This document shows, one piece after another, positions 52,446 through 60,750 of a stretch of 64,000 nt of DNA. How positions within the stretch are numbered: the stretch's first letter is position 1; each line of letters opens with the position of its first letter. The translations under genes and the position numbers were made by a program. Origin of the DNA: Occultella glacieicola (GTDB lineage Bacteria; Actinomycetota; Actinomycetes; Actinomycetales; Beutenbergiaceae); contig NZ_SMNA01000001.1 in the NCBI RefSeq assembly GCF_004353825.1, forward strand, positions 1-64,000, read 5' to 3'. A model generated the notes under the pieces. The model saw nothing but the letters and a program-made list of their open reading frames with translations. It did no database searches and was not told where the DNA came from.

Positions 52446-52665
52446 GTTCCGTTCCCCCGGATCGTTGTGGAGTCCCCGCCGTCGTGATGTGCAGGGTGGA
52501 CGTCATCGCCCGGGAACCCACCCTGTCGGCCCCGGGTGAACGCCGACCGACCGGCGTGCGAAGCGCCGTCAACGGATCGGGGCCCAGTTGAAGACTGAAC
52601 GGAACCCCTCGGGTGGATGGCTGGACCACACGACCGTCCGGCCCGAGGGTGACTAGGGTCGGGGG

Positions 52666-53364
52666 GTGGCTGCAGCGCGTGTGATCGGGATGCTCGGCGG
52701 GATGAGCTGGGAGTCCAGCGCCGAGTACTACCGGCTCGCCAACGAACTGGTGCGTGACCGGCTCGGCGGCCTGCACTCGGCGCGCATCGTGCTGGCCTCC
52801 GTCGACTTCGCCGACATCGAGGCGCTCCAGGTCGCCGGCCGATGGGACGAGGCCGGTGAGGTTCTCGCGCGCGCGGCGGCCGGTCTGCAGGCCGCCGGTG
52901 CGGAGCTGCTGCTGCTCTGCACCAACACGATGCACAAGGTGGCCGACCGGGTCGAGGCGGCCGTCGACATCCCGCTGCTGCACCTGGCCGACGCCACCGC
53001 TGCGGCCGTGCGTCGGGCCGGCCTGAGCACCGTCGGGCTGCTCGGCACTGCGTTCACCATGGAACAGGACTTCTATCGCGACCGGCTCGCCGCGGCCGGC
53101 CTCACCGTGCTGGTCCCCCCGGCCGACGAGCGCGCCGAGGTACACCGGATCATCTACGACGAACTCTGTCTCGGCGACGTCCGGGAGTCCTCGCGCGAGA
53201 TCTACCTGGCGGTCATCGACCGACTGGCCGCGGCCGGCGCCGAGGGCGTGATCCTGGGCTGCACGGAGATCGAGTTGCTGATCCGGGCGCGGGACAGTCC
53301 GGTCCCGGTCTTCCCGACCACCCGCCTGCACGTCGAGGCGGCGGTGGCGGCCGCCCTCGTCTGA
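52666..53364 (+). CDS. Aspartate/glutamate racemase family protein
   Basis: 232 aa from GTG 52666. RVIGMLGGMSWESSAEYYRL, AAGAELLLLCTNTMHKVADR (first catalytic Cys in LLCTNTMHK), VGLLGTAFTMEQDFYRDRLA and GVILGCTEIELLI (second Cys) define the Asp/Glu racemase fold, close to the YgeA/aspartate racemase type. It interconverts L- and D-amino acids. Isolated gene. Confidence 0.93.
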   Translation: MAAARVIGMLGGMSWESSAEYYRLANELVRDRLGGLHSARIVLASVDFADIEALQVAGRWDEAGEVLARAAAGLQAAGAELLLLCTNTMHKVADRVEAAVDIPLLHLADATAAAVRRAGLSTVGLLGTAFTMEQDFYRDRLAAAGLTVLVPPADERAEVHRIIYDELCLGDVRESSREIYLAVIDRLAAAGAEGVILGCTEIELLIRARDSPVPVFPTTRLHVEAAVAAALV

Positions 53365-53443
53365 GCCGGCCGCCTCCTGTCCCGCGCCGCCGGCTCCGCG
53401 TGTCTGCGCGACCCCATCCCGACCGGGTCGGCAGACTTGGCCC

Positions 53444-54334
53444 GTGCCCCAGTCCACCGACCCACCGCGCCGTGTTCTGGTCACGGGGGCCGGCGGCACG
53501 ATCGGGCGCGCGGTGCTGTGGGCGCTGCGCCGGGCCGGCGTCGCCTCGACGGCCCTCGTGCTCGACGACCCCGGAGACCTGGACACCGACCGGGTCGTGA
53601 TCGGCTCGGCGACCGACCGCGACCGGGTGAGCGAAGCGCTCGACGGGGCGGACGCCGTCGTCCATCTTGCCGCCCGTGCGGCGCCGCACCTGGGCAGCGG
53701 CGAGGAGGTGTTCGTCGGCAACACCGCGGCGACGTTCACCGTGCTCGATGCGGCCGGCCGCGCCGGCGTGCGGCGGGCCGCGATCGCGAGCAGCATCAAC
53801 GCGCTCGGTCTGCGGTACAGCCCGGTGCCGGCCGCACCCGCGTACCTCCCGCTGGACGTCGAGCTGCCCACGGTGGCCGCCGACCCGTACTCGCTGTCGA
53901 AGCGGGTGGACGAGGAGACGGCCCGCGCGATGCATCGCGCCCACGGCATGGACGTGGTGGCGCTGCGGTACCCGATGACCGGCGGGCTCGGCCTCGAGCC
54001 GGGTCTCGGCGACTCCCTCGTGCCGGCCATCGAGCAGCTGCGGGCCGATCCCGCGGCCGGCGCCCTCGACCTGTGGAGCTACCTCGAGGTGCGCGACGCC
54101 GCACGTGCGACCCTCGCCGGGCTGAGCCCCCGCCGTCGTGGTGCCCATGCGATGCTCGTGGCCGCACCGACCACCTTCCTCAGCGAACCCACCGAGGCCC
54201 TGCTCGACCGGTACTGGCCCGGCGTGCCTCGGCGCCGGCCGATGCCAGGCCACGCGGTGCCCATCGACCTGCGCCCCGCGCGGGAGCTGCTCGGCTTCGA
54301 GGCCGAGCACCTCGTCGCCCCTGGGTCCGATTGA
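53444..54334 (+). CDS. NAD-dependent epimerase/dehydratase (extended SDR)
   Basis: 296 aa from GTG 53444. RRVLVTGAGGTIGRAVLWAL is the nucleotide-binding glycine motif; ALDGADAVVHLAARAAPHLG, AIASSINALGLRYS, and the catalytic Tyr-Lys pair in DPYSLSKRVDEETARAMHRA (YxxxK) follow. Length and the ending LRPARELLGFEAEHLV resemble sugar-nucleotide or uronate dehydrogenase-like SDRs. The substrate is unknown. It converges on the FAD oxidoreductase of the sugar locus. Confidence 0.87.
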   Translation: MPQSTDPPRRVLVTGAGGTIGRAVLWALRRAGVASTALVLDDPGDLDTDRVVIGSATDRDRVSEALDGADAVVHLAARAAPHLGSGEEVFVGNTAATFTVLDAAGRAGVRRAAIASSINALGLRYSPVPAAPAYLPLDVELPTVAADPYSLSKRVDEETARAMHRAHGMDVVALRYPMTGGLGLEPGLGDSLVPAIEQLRADPAAGALDLWSYLEVRDAARATLAGLSPRRRGAHAMLVAAPTTFLSEPTEALLDRYWPGVPRRRPMPGHAVPIDLRPARELLGFEAEHLVAPGSD

Positions 54335-54407
54335 GCCCAGCGTCCCGATCCGGGGCAACGGCGGAAGCGCCCCGTCGTCCACCGGGCCCGATGGGTAGCG
54401 GGCGGGC

Positions 54408-56012
54408 TCACCACCGCTTGTCCTCCGCCCAGCGCAGCTGCACGCCGCGGGCGGTGAGCACCCGCTGGAAGTCCTCCACCGCGTCGGCGGCGGCGACGAC
54501 GGCGTGCGGCTCGGTACCGTTGTCGAGGCAGTAGGCGGCGAGCGCGCCGACCGCCTCACCGATGCTCCACTCGACCGGGTGCAGGCGGTAGGCACCATTC
54601 GTGATCTGGGTGGTGCCGATGTTCTTGGCGGCCGGGAGCAGGTTGCGCAGCCGGCGGGGGATCAGCGCCCGGAGCGGGATCTCGAACGGGTGCGGGGTGC
54701 CACCGGCGCCCCGGCCGTCGCCCGTGGTGTGGTGCCGGTCGATCCAGTAGTAGTGACCGGTGCCGACCGAGTCCGGGTAGCGCTCCGACCCGCCGTCGCC
54801 GCGGTAGGCCGTCGAGATCTCCTGCTCGACGATGGTCTTGAGCGCGAGGATCCGGCGAGACTCCCGGATGTAGGGGTACATCGCGAACCCGTCCTCGGTG
54901 CCGGCGACGTCGGCACGCAGCCGCATCCCGGGCCAGCCGGTCCCGCCGTCCGGGCGGGGCGCGTCGGTCTGCAGCCAGTACACCAGCGACCGGCTCAGCG
55001 CTTTGGCCTGGTGCCAGTGGTGCTCGGCCTCCGGCACCCCGAACAGCGGACCGCCGACGTAGTCGTTCATCGGCCAGTTGACCACCACCACGTCGCTGCG
55101 GAAGAAGCCGGGCGAGAAGAACCTGCGGACAGCGATCCTTCGGTAGTTCCACAGCTCCGGGGCCAGGCCCATGTTGCGGTGGTCGAGGTCGATGACGTCG
55201 TCGTCGGGGTTCGGGTTCAGCGTGTAGACGCGACCTGGCTTGCCCTCGGGCGTGACCGGCTCGCCGAAGCTGAGGATCCTGCGCCCGTCCAGCTGCGGGG
55301 GGCGGAGGTCTCGCCAGTAGTCGTAGTCCTCCGGGCGGTCGATGGTGTGGTCCTCGCCCGCGAGGTGATCGAGCGCGAAGCACCAGCTCACCCCCTGCAT
55401 GTCGGTCGGGTCGGCCGTCGGCCAGGCGCCCGGCTCCCCGGTCTGCTCCTGCGACTCCCGGCCCGAGACGTGCTCGACCTGCGCCATCGGGAGCAGGTCC
55501 CCGAGCTCGGTGGCGTCGAGGACGTACGGGGCGGTGATGTCGATCTCGTCGCCGGACGCGGTTCGGACCCGGACCGCGGTGACGCGATCGGAGTCGGTGG
55601 CGATCGCGACCGGCGCGGTCTCACGCAGGACCACGAGCCGGTCCGCGGCCAGGTACGGCATCAGCAGGTCGTCGATCACGGAGACGGCCACCCGCGGGTC
55701 GACGCTGACCGGGCTGACCCACGCGTGGCCGGGGTTCAGGTGAGGATCCGCCCGCGCCGCGTCGGTGAGCGGGAAGTTCCGGCGGTAGTGCTCGCGCAGG
55801 CCGTCGCGTAGCCGGCGGTAGGACCGGTTCGCGCCGTCGTTCTCGATATACCGGTGCTCATCGGTCGGGACGAGCTGGCTGGTCAGTTGGCCGCCGAGCC
55901 ATCGGGTCTGCTCGGTCAGCACGACCCGTCGACCGGCCTCGAGGGCGGCCAGGGCCGCCGACACCCCACCCATGCCGCCGCCGATGACGGCGATGTCTGC
56001 CTGTAGCTCCAC
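54408..56012 (-). CDS. FAD-dependent oxidoreductase (FAD_oxidored family)
   Basis: 534 aa from GTG 56012. VELQADIAVIGGGMGGVSAA is the FAD dinucleotide motif; RWLGGQLTSQLVPTDEH, TAPYVLDATELGDLLPMAQV, GVSWCFALDHLAGED, RRFFSPGFFRSDVVVVNWPM, NDYVG and the C-terminal AAKNIGTTQITNGAYRLHPV, then EWSIGEAVGALAAYC are FAD_oxidored (PF12831-like) features, common in carbohydrate loci. It is likely a cytosolic sugar or glycoside oxidase/dehydrogenase. Divergent from the LacI gene across an AT-rich promoter region. Confidence 0.87.
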   Translation of the reverse strand: MELQADIAVIGGGMGGVSAALAALEAGRRVVLTEQTRWLGGQLTSQLVPTDEHRYIENDGANRSYRRLRDGLREHYRRNFPLTDAARADPHLNPGHAWVSPVSVDPRVAVSVIDDLLMPYLAADRLVVLRETAPVAIATDSDRVTAVRVRTASGDEIDITAPYVLDATELGDLLPMAQVEHVSGRESQEQTGEPGAWPTADPTDMQGVSWCFALDHLAGEDHTIDRPEDYDYWRDLRPPQLDGRRILSFGEPVTPEGKPGRVYTLNPNPDDDVIDLDHRNMGLAPELWNYRRIAVRRFFSPGFFRSDVVVVNWPMNDYVGGPLFGVPEAEHHWHQAKALSRSLVYWLQTDAPRPDGGTGWPGMRLRADVAGTEDGFAMYPYIRESRRILALKTIVEQEISTAYRGDGGSERYPDSVGTGHYYWIDRHHTTGDGRGAGGTPHPFEIPLRALIPRRLRNLLPAAKNIGTTQITNGAYRLHPVEWSIGEAVGALAAYCLDNGTEPHAVVAAADAVEDFQRVLTARGVQLRWAEDKRW

Positions 56013-56085
56013 GATCCACCACTCCCATGTGAGACCTGTGCCATGCTCCGGTCCACACCGAAGCATCTCCTCACCGAAGGCTACA

Positions 56086-56097
56086 CGAATATTTTCG
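56086..56097. promoter_or_regulatory. CGAA-N4-TTCG dyad between oxidoreductase and lacI genes
   Basis: CGAATATTTTCG is a perfect CGAA-N4-TTCG inverted repeat in an AT-rich patch (56083-56125), unusual in this GC-rich DNA, in the shared promoter region. A palindrome AGAATTCT follows. A related GAAAATTCTTTC occurs at 57283-57294 in front of the ABC operon. Confidence 0.5.
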
Positions 56098-56175
56098 GAG
56101 AATTCTACGGTTTGTTTGCTAGGGTCTGTACTCGAATCGGGGGCGCGACGCCGCCCAGAACGAGAGGAGCCGGTC

Positions 56176-57195
56176 ATGGGCGACCGACCCACCAAGCGCA
56201 AGAAGCCCTCGCTGGCCGAGGTCGCCGCCCTCGCCGGCGTATCGATCTCGACGGTGTCGAAGGTGGCGAACGGCAGCGCCGACGTCTCCGACGTGACCCG
56301 GGAGCGGGTCGACCGGATCCTGCGCGACCGCGGCTACGTGGCGACGAAGAAACGCAGGGGTTCGCTGACTCCGGTGGTGATCCTGGCCCGGGACATGCAC
56401 TCCCCCTACGGCCTGGACGTGATCCGCGGCGCGGTCGATGCCGCGGGGCCGGCCCAGATCGACATCAGCCTGTCGCTGTACCCGAACGACGCCGACGACC
56501 TCGGCTGGATCGACGAGATCCAGGCGGCCGGCAAGCGCGGCGTCATCGCGATCACGTCGGTCCTCGACGACGCCCAACGGGCCCGGTTCGAGGCCCACCA
56601 CCTCCCGCTGGTCGTGATCGACCCACTCAACAACCCGGATGAGAGCACCTACAGCGTGGGCGCGACGAACTGGGCCGGTGGTCTCGAGGCCACGGAGCAT
56701 CTGCTCGGACTCGGACACCGCAGGATCGCCATGCTCAGCGGCCTTCCGACCGCGATGGCCAGCCGTGCACGCATGTCCGGGTACCTGGCGGCGCTGAACA
56801 TGGCCACCCTCGACCACGGACCGCCCCGGGTGATCCCCGGCGACTTCACCTACGACTCCGGCCTCGAGGAGGGTCTCGCCCTGCTCGCCGAGCCCGAGCC
56901 CCCGACCGCGATCTTCGCAGCGAGCGACTTCCAGGCACTCGGGGTGCTCGAGGCTGCGCGCCGGATGGGCCTGCGCGTACCGGACGACCTCAGCGTGATC
57001 GGCTTCGACGACCTCATCATGGCCCAGCTGGCGTCGCCGCCCCTGACCACGGTGCGACAGCCGATCGACCAGATGGGCGCCGCCGCGGTGGAGACGATCG
57101 TGGCGCTGCTCGGCGAGGCGACCACGCGACCGCACCACACGGAGCTCGCGACGCGGCTCGTCGTCCGCCACTCCACGACCGCACCTCGCGCCTGA
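56176..57195 (+). CDS. LacI family transcriptional regulator
   Basis: 339 aa from ATG 56176 with AGAGGA upstream. The N-terminal HTH and hinge are PSLAEVAALAGVSISTVSKV, then ANGSADVSDVTRERVDRILR and DRGYVATKKRR. The periplasmic-binding-protein-like sensor has VVILARDMHSPYGLDVIRGA, HHLPLVVIDPLNN, LGHRRIAMLSGLPTAMASRA, FAASDFQALGVLEAARRMGL and SVIGFDDLIMAQLASPPLTT, then VRQPIDQMG. It most likely represses the ABC importer operon downstream and possibly the divergent FAD oxidoreductase. It lies 318 bp upstream of the binding-protein gene. Confidence 0.95.
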   Translation: MGDRPTKRKKPSLAEVAALAGVSISTVSKVANGSADVSDVTRERVDRILRDRGYVATKKRRGSLTPVVILARDMHSPYGLDVIRGAVDAAGPAQIDISLSLYPNDADDLGWIDEIQAAGKRGVIAITSVLDDAQRARFEAHHLPLVVIDPLNNPDESTYSVGATNWAGGLEATEHLLGLGHRRIAMLSGLPTAMASRARMSGYLAALNMATLDHGPPRVIPGDFTYDSGLEEGLALLAEPEPPTAIFAASDFQALGVLEAARRMGLRVPDDLSVIGFDDLIMAQLASPPLTTVRQPIDQMGAAAVETIVALLGEATTRPHHTELATRLVVRHSTTAPRA

Positions 57196-57303
57196 CCGTC
57201 GCGCCGCCGGCCGAGCCCACGCGAGCGCCACGGCCGGGCCGCCGGTGCGCCCGCGCCGAGGTCGGCCACGTGCGCAGACATCGAAAATTCTTTCAAAAAT
57301 CTC

Positions 57304-57333
57304 TAGACACTTTCGACGAACGTCGAGTAGCGT
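57304..57333 (+). promoter_or_regulatory. Promoter candidate with internal palindrome
   Basis: TAGACA (57304-57309) and TAGCGT (57328-57333) with an 18-bp spacer, directly before the palindromes and the ABC operon. The perfect dyad TCGACG-AA-CGTCGA fills the spacer, as expected of a repressor site. Confidence 0.4.
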
Positions 57334-57359
57334 CGCTCGAAGCAGGACCTGCTGATACC

Positions 57360-57373
57360 CAACATCGATGTTG
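57360..57373. promoter_or_regulatory. Palindrome CAACATCGATGTTG (LacI-type operator candidate)
   Basis: A perfect 14-bp palindrome about 27 bp downstream of the predicted -10 and 141 bp before the binding-protein ATG. It shares the core ACATCGATGT with the palindrome at 28013-28026. The central CG and 14-bp size fit LacI-family operators. Confidence 0.6.
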
Positions 57374-57388
57374 AGGTGAAGACGAACG

Positions 57389-57517
57389 ATGGCTACCGAC
57401 CTGGCACCCCACCGCCCCCGTGCGGGGCTCCGAGACACACCTCTGCCCCTCCCCGGCCGGTGCCCCCACCGACGACCGGCCGTCATGCGGCCCCACGACC
57501 GACAGGAGTTCCGATGA
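57389..57517 (+). CDS. Possible 42-aa leader ORF coupled to the binding protein
   Basis: ATG 57389 has GAGGTGA upstream. The frame runs 42 codons and its TGA overlaps the ATG of the binding-protein gene (ATGA), giving potential translational coupling. The peptide is Pro/Arg/His-rich (ATDLAPHRPRAGLRDTP at its start) with no recognised motif. In such GC-rich DNA an open run of this length can occur by chance, so this is tentative. Confidence 0.3.
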   Translation: MATDLAPHRPRAGLRDTPLPLPGRCPHRRPAVMRPHDRQEFR

Positions 57518-58827
57518 CCGGATCGATGAACCGCCGCCGCTTCCTCGCCGCCGCCGCGAGCCTCAGCGCGGGAGCGATGGTCCTCGCCGCCTGCAGCGGC
57601 GGAGATGACGCGGGGGGCGGTGGCGACGCCCCCGACGGCCCGGTCGAACTCCGCATGGTGATGTGGAGCGCGAACGAGGGCCACCACGAGATCTTCAACC
57701 AGATCGCGGATGCCTACATCGCCGAGAACCCGGACCTGGTCAGCGCCGTCTCGTTCGAACCGTTGACGGGCTCGGGCTACGTGAATGCCCTGACCACCCA
57801 GATCGCCGGCGGTGACGCACCGGACCTGGCCTGGGTCTCGGAGGCGAACGCGGCCCAGTTCGTGCAGAGCGGCGTCCTGTACAACCTGCAGCCCACCTTC
57901 TCCGAGACCGAGGGGTACGAGATCGACGACCTGCTCGACGGTGCGATCGATGTCTGGTCCGCCGACGGCGAGATCTACGGCTACCCGTTCTCGAACAGCC
58001 CGTTCGGGGTGTACGTCAACAACGACCTCCTCGCGGCCGCGGGGCAGCCGAACCCCCGCGACCTGATGGCGAGCGGCGAGTGGACCTGGGACACGGCGAT
58101 GGAGATCGCCGCGGCCGTCGCGGACGGCACCTCGACGACCGGCTTCCAGCCGTCGGACGACCCGTTCACCAACTGGAACTCGGCGCTCGGCGCGATGTGG
58201 ATGTCCTGGGGTGCGGCTCCGTGGAGCGAGGACGGCACCGAGTGCACGTTCGACTCCCCCGAGATGGTCGAGTTCTTCGACTGGTTCCACAGCCAGATCT
58301 ACGACACCGGCGCGGTCGCCGAACCGGGCGCCGAGTTCGATTTCGCCTCTGGACAGGTGGGGCTGCGGCTCTCCCAGCTCAGCTCCTCCACCGGGCTCGG
58401 CGACGACTTCGCCTGGGACTTCGTCCCGATGCCGGACGGACCGGCCGGAACTGTGCCGGTGGTCGGCCAGGGCGGTGTGGGGGTGGTCGCCCGTGGCGAC
58501 AACCCGCAGGTCGCAGCGGACTTCCTCGCCTACTTCACGAACCCGGAGAACTCGGCGCTGCTCGCCCAGTTCTTCCCGCCGCCGCGGGAGTCGCTGCTGA
58601 CCGTCGAGACCCTCTCCGCGGCCGCCCCGGCGCTCACCGAGGAGCAGATCCAGGGCACCGTCATCGACCAGGCCCTGGTCGGCGTGACGAAGGTCGGGCA
58701 CGTCAACATGAGCGAGATCGCCGATCCGGTCCGCGTCGGGCTCGACGCCCTGTGGGTGCCGGAGGGTGACGCCGCCACGGTCATGCCGGCGATCTGCGAG
58801 GCCATCTCCGACAGCCTCGCCGGCTGA
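57514..58827 (+). CDS. Extracellular sugar-binding lipoprotein of an ABC importer
   Basis: 437 aa from ATG 57514, five bases after AGGAG. The N-terminus NRRRFLAAAASLSAGAMVLA has a twin-arginine-like motif and the lipobox VLAAC, whose Cys would be lipidated. The mature protein is a family-1 (MalE/UgpB-like) binding protein: NQIADAYIAENPDLVSAVSF, ALTTQIAGGDAPDLAWVSEA, YPFSNSPFGVYVNNDLLAAA, GGVGVVARGDNPQVAADFLA, then YFTNPENSALLAQFFPPPRE. Trp- and Asp-rich pockets suit an oligosaccharide or glycoside. Start of the importer operon. Confidence 0.92.
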   Translation: MTGSMNRRRFLAAAASLSAGAMVLAACSGGDDAGGGGDAPDGPVELRMVMWSANEGHHEIFNQIADAYIAENPDLVSAVSFEPLTGSGYVNALTTQIAGGDAPDLAWVSEANAAQFVQSGVLYNLQPTFSETEGYEIDDLLDGAIDVWSADGEIYGYPFSNSPFGVYVNNDLLAAAGQPNPRDLMASGEWTWDTAMEIAAAVADGTSTTGFQPSDDPFTNWNSALGAMWMSWGAAPWSEDGTECTFDSPEMVEFFDWFHSQIYDTGAVAEPGAEFDFASGQVGLRLSQLSSSTGLGDDFAWDFVPMPDGPAGTVPVVGQGGVGVVARGDNPQVAADFLAYFTNPENSALLAQFFPPPRESLLTVETLSAAAPALTEEQIQGTVIDQALVGVTKVGHVNMSEIADPVRVGLDALWVPEGDAATVMPAICEAISDSLAG

Positions 58828-58830
58828 CCG

Positions 58831-59781
58831 ATGACTGCCGAACCGCTGGGTGCGACCGACCGCAAGGTCGGTCGCACCACCGGGCGGCGATCAGGCAGCT
58901 CGAAGCGGCTGGCCCGGATCGACGCCGCCGTCGGGCTCTCGTTCGCCGCCCCGGCCGTGATCGGGGTGCTCGTCCTGGGTCTCGTGCCGTTCGGGTACGT
59001 GATCTGGTACAGCCTGCACGACTGGAGTCCCCTGATCGGTGAGTTCAACTGGATCGGGCTGGACAACTTCACGCGGTTGATCGCCGACGACACGGTCTGG
59101 TCGTCCTTCCTCACGACATTCAAGTACGCGGCGTTGCTGATGGTCCTCAACATCACGCTGGCCCTGGGGCTGGCGGTCCTGCTGAATCAGAAGCTGCGGG
59201 GCACCACGACCTTCCGGGCGTTCTTCTTCTCCCCGGTGATCGTCTCGGCCGTGGCCTGGGTGCTGGTCTGGAACTACCTCGTCGCGGCGAACGGCGGCAT
59301 CAACGGCGCCCTGGCCACGATCGGCATCCAGGGCCCGAACTGGCTGCGCGACCCCACCTGGGCGCTCGTCACCGTCGTGGTGATCCAGGTGTTCAAGGGC
59401 GTCGGCATGAACATGATCCTGTTCCTGGCCGCGCTGCAGAACGTGCCCGCCGAACTCAAGGAGGCCGCCCGCATCGACGGCGCCCGACCGAGCCGGGTGT
59501 TCCGGTCCATCACCCTGCCACTGATCAGCCCGACCATCCTGCTCGTGGTCATGATCACCACGATCGGCGCGATGGACGTGTTCGTGCCGATCCAGATCCT
59601 GACCCAGGGCGGGCCCGGACGATCCACCACGGTGATCTCCTACCTCCTCTACCGCACCGCATTCGAACAGCAGGACTTCGGGTACGCCTCCGCGATCGGC
59701 GTGGTCCTGTTCGTGGTCGTCCTCGTGCTCGCCGCCCTGCAGTGGAGCTCTCGGAAGAGGTGGGTACACGATGAGGTCTGA
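58831..59781 (+). CDS. Sugar ABC transporter permease (MalF/UgpA type)
   Basis: 316 aa, six membrane helices after a basic cytoplasmic N-terminus. FAAPAVIGVLVLGLVPFGYV, LNITLALGLAVLLNQKLRGT, FRAFFFSPVIVSAVAWVLVW, and the EAA loop that docks the ATPase (EAARIDGARPSRVFRSITLP, Glu211). The C-terminal MDVFVPIQILTQGGPGRSTT is typical of binding-protein-dependent sugar importers. It overlaps the next permease by 11 bp. Confidence 0.94.
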   Translation: MTAEPLGATDRKVGRTTGRRSGSSKRLARIDAAVGLSFAAPAVIGVLVLGLVPFGYVIWYSLHDWSPLIGEFNWIGLDNFTRLIADDTVWSSFLTTFKYAALLMVLNITLALGLAVLLNQKLRGTTTFRAFFFSPVIVSAVAWVLVWNYLVAANGGINGALATIGIQGPNWLRDPTWALVTVVVIQVFKGVGMNMILFLAALQNVPAELKEAARIDGARPSRVFRSITLPLISPTILLVVMITTIGAMDVFVPIQILTQGGPGRSTTVISYLLYRTAFEQQDFGYASAIGVVLFVVVLVLAALQWSSRKRWVHDEV

Positions 59782-60712
59782 CGTCATCACGGCGCAGGCG
59801 CAGGGCGCCACCGGCGATCTGACAGGTGGCTCCGAGCCGGTCCGGAGCAGGCGTACGCCCGACTCGGCGCATGCCCGCCGGCACCGGCTGTGGTCGAAGA
59901 TCGTGCTGTACACGCTCCTGTGTGTGCTCTCGATCCCGTTCATCTACCCGACGATCTGGATGATCTTCGCCGCCTTCAAGCCGACGGATGAGTTCTTCCG
60001 GATCCCACCGACGCTGTTCCCGGAGACGTGGACCCTCGACGGCGTCGCGAAGATCTTCACGGTCACCCCGTTCGCGCAGCAGTACCTGAACTCGCTGTAC
60101 CTGGCCACCGTGATCACGATCGGCTCGATCATCGTCTGCTCGCTCGGCGGGTACGCGTTCGCACGGATCCGGTTCCCGTTCGCCGGCAAGCTCTTCCTGG
60201 TCCTGATGTCCGGGATGATGATCCCGGGCGAGGTGACGATCATCCCGATCTTCCGCTGGGTGGCCGACCTCGGCCTGATGAACACCCACATCCCGCTGAT
60301 CGTGCTCCCGATCTTCGGGCCGGCCTGCATCGTCGGCGTCTTCATCTTCCGGCAGTTCTACCTCTCGCTGCCCGGCGAGCTCGAGGAGGCCGGCCGGCTC
60401 GACGGGCTCGGCCGACTCGGGCTGTTCTGGCGGATCGCGCTGCCCTTGTCCGGTCCCGCGATCGCGGCCGTGGCGATCATGAAGTTCCTGGCCTCGTTCA
60501 ACATGTACTTCGAGCCGTTGATCTTCCTGCGCAGCGAGGAGCTCTTTCCGGTCGGCCTCGGACTCACCCGCTACCAGGACGGGTACGGCGAGCCGCTCTA
60601 CAACACCCAGATCGGGGCGACCGCTCTCACCGTGATCCCGGTCCTGATCGTGTTCCTGTTCGCCCAGCGGCAGTTCGTCGAGGGCCTGTCCAGGACCGGG
60701 CTCAAGGGCTGA
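59771..60712 (+). CDS. Sugar ABC transporter permease (MalG/UgpE type)
   Basis: 313 aa. It opens with a basic cytoplasmic stretch, then KIVLYTLLCVLSIPFIYPTI and WMIFAAFKPTDEFFRIPPTL, with the MalG-family EAA loop EAGRLDGLGRLGLFWRIALP (from residue 206). It is followed by 38 bp and the ADP-ribosylglycohydrolase-fold gene. No ATPase gene is present, so a shared MsiK-type ATPase elsewhere must energise transport. Confidence 0.94.
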   Translation: MRSDVITAQAQGATGDLTGGSEPVRSRRTPDSAHARRHRLWSKIVLYTLLCVLSIPFIYPTIWMIFAAFKPTDEFFRIPPTLFPETWTLDGVAKIFTVTPFAQQYLNSLYLATVITIGSIIVCSLGGYAFARIRFPFAGKLFLVLMSGMMIPGEVTIIPIFRWVADLGLMNTHIPLIVLPIFGPACIVGVFIFRQFYLSLPGELEEAGRLDGLGRLGLFWRIALPLSGPAIAAVAIMKFLASFNMYFEPLIFLRSEELFPVGLGLTRYQDGYGEPLYNTQIGATALTVIPVLIVFLFAQRQFVEGLSRTGLKG

Positions 60713-60750
60713 GGCCCGTCCGTCAGCTCGACCCTCCGAAGGAGTTCACG

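Larger units (their letters stand above)
57196..57513. promoter_or_regulatory. Regulatory region of the sugar ABC operon
   Basis: 318 bp. It holds an AT-rich dyad GAAAATTCTTTC (57283-57294), a promoter candidate TAGACA-N18-TAGCGT (57304-57333) whose spacer contains the palindrome TCGACGAACGTCGA (57313-57326), a further palindrome AGCAGGACCTGCT (57341-57353), and CAACATCGATGTTG (57360-57373). A 42-codon reading frame (57389-57517) follows. Several overlapping repressor sites are likely. Confidence 0.55.
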
